64,000 nt of DNA from positions 186,001 through 250,000 of the forward strand of contig NZ_FOYZ01000001.1 of NCBI RefSeq assembly GCF_900112775.1, in the 5' to 3' direction. Position numbers and translations under genes: made by a program. How positions within the stretch are numbered: position 1 is the stretch's first letter; each line of letters opens with the position of its first letter. This DNA is from Anaeromicropila populeti (lineage in GTDB: Bacteria; Bacillota; Clostridia; Lachnospirales; Lachnospiraceae). Of the stretch, positions 63,407 through 64,000 are shown in pieces. A model generated the notes under the pieces. It was not told where the DNA came from, made no database searches, and saw nothing but the letters and a program-made list of their open reading frames with translations.

Positions 63407-64000
63407 TCATCGAAAATCCTCATCCGCTTTCTCTTCCGTATGCCGTCTTACTTTAGATACATTTCTTTGTGCGTTTATTCTTTTAACATCCTTTTTAGAT
63501 ACAGCAATTTTCACCTTAGGTACGGCTTTTACATAATAGTAGTAATCGTCATCTTCAAATTGTGTGTACTCAACCGTAGAAAAATCTAACGTCAATCGGA
63601 AAAATTGTATGATAAATACAATAATTCCAGAACCTAAACTTCCTAAAATAATAGTCCCAATTTGATTTGTAATCCCCAGTGCCAGTTCCCCCATTAATAA
63701 TGCTAAAACATTAACGACAGCTGCTGCAATAATTGCAATATAAAATGCATAGTTTATAGACAAATTGCGAATAAAATAAGTTAACAGCAGTATCACTGCA
63801 AATACTACCAATGCAAGTACCATCTCTTTATTATTCAGTAAATTATCCACTACGTACTTATATAGTCCAAGAACATCTGCCATGGCACCTGCTCCATTGG
63901 TCATAACTGCTGTCTTTATTACCTTAAATAGATAGTAAATAATGACTCCGCAGCTTAGCGGAATTATTGCAATAGGTCCACTGGTTAATCCCAGGTAAAT
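63407..64000 (-). CDS. Multi-pass membrane protein upstream of cdaA, cut by the right window edge
   Basis: The frame stays open from 63407 to the window end with no stop, so the visible 197 codons are the C-terminal part of a longer protein; the ATG at 63904 is internal (the upstream codons encode a membrane segment, GPIAIIPLSCGVIIYYLF). At least four more helices follow, and the end is a charged, Tyr-rich cytoplasmic tail (DDYYYYVKAVPKVKIAVSK). A protein with this shape is often next to cdaA in Lachnospiraceae. Function unknown. The true start lies outside the window. Confidence 0.85.
   Translation of the reverse strand: MYLGLTSGPIAIIPLSCGVIIYYLFKVIKTAVMTNGAGAMADVLGLYKYVVDNLLNNKEMVLALVVFAVILLLTYFIRNLSINYAFYIAIIAAAVVNVLALLMGELALGITNQIGTIILGSLGSGIIVFIIQFFRLTLDFSTVEYTQFEDDDYYYYVKAVPKVKIAVSKKDVKRINAQRNVSKVRRHTEEKADEDFR

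Noticed and set aside
1-64000. rRNA, tRNA, insertion sequences or prophage structural genes
   Set aside because: No cloverleaf, rRNA-like stretch, transposase or phage head/tail protein was recognised on either strand; the only mobile element is at 160-6526.

Overview
The window is AT-rich, uses sigma-A type promoters (TTGACA-17-TATAAT) and strong AGGAGG ribosome sites, and encodes spore-type proteins (SleB-type hydrolase, SpoIID/LytB domain), Big_2 surface proteins, CDP-glycerol polymer enzymes and a PL1/PL9 pectate lyase with VTPTP linkers. This points to a pectinolytic, Gram-positive Clostridia genome, most likely a Lachnospiraceae; the species cannot be fixed from the sequence alone.

The most striking region is 1-7046. 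A peroxiredoxin gene (about 217 codons when joined) is split by a 6,348-bp element bounded by a 19-bp direct repeat (160-178 and 6508-6526). The break lies one codon before the peroxidatic cysteine. The element carries a serine recombinase with its own promoter at its right end, and one minus-strand cargo operon: a secreted Cys-containing peptide, a lipoprotein, two ABC permeases and an ATPase. It also holds a 56-codon ORF next to the left end. Both peroxiredoxin halves are free of other lesions, so exact excision would restore the enzyme.

7.2-25.0 kb is a cell-surface region: a Big_2 protein; a five-gene minus-strand operon for a glycerol-phosphate or pyruvylated wall polymer (TagF-GT4 fusion, two pyruvyltransferase/ferredoxin/FrhB fusions, a TagG/TagH-like exporter); a secreted metallo-beta-lactamase-fold protein with three C-terminal repeats; a large Big_2 surface protein; and threonine synthase. 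25-34.3 kb holds an SleB-type hydrolase, an AP2-like protein, a two-component system coupled to an ABC transporter and a 770-aa membrane protein, and a DUF/VanZ pair. 34.5-38.9 kb is a 1,292-aa two-catalytic-domain pectate lyase with a long leader. 38.9-47.0 kb holds YihY, a SpoIID-domain protein, a purine-type NCS2 permease and an ABC/GldG/DUF4340 operon.

47-64 kb is more housekeeping: dapA-dapB under a lysine riboswitch, an adenosyltransferase, a two-OB-fold SSB-like protein, typA, a second CDP-glycerol locus (tagD, HAD phosphatase, two TagB/F-type transferases), leuA, and one long minus-strand series in which a membrane protein (cut by the window edge), cdaA, cdaR, an HPr protein and a response regulator/histidine kinase pair follow one another. 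No rRNA, tRNA, CRISPR array or insertion sequence was seen.
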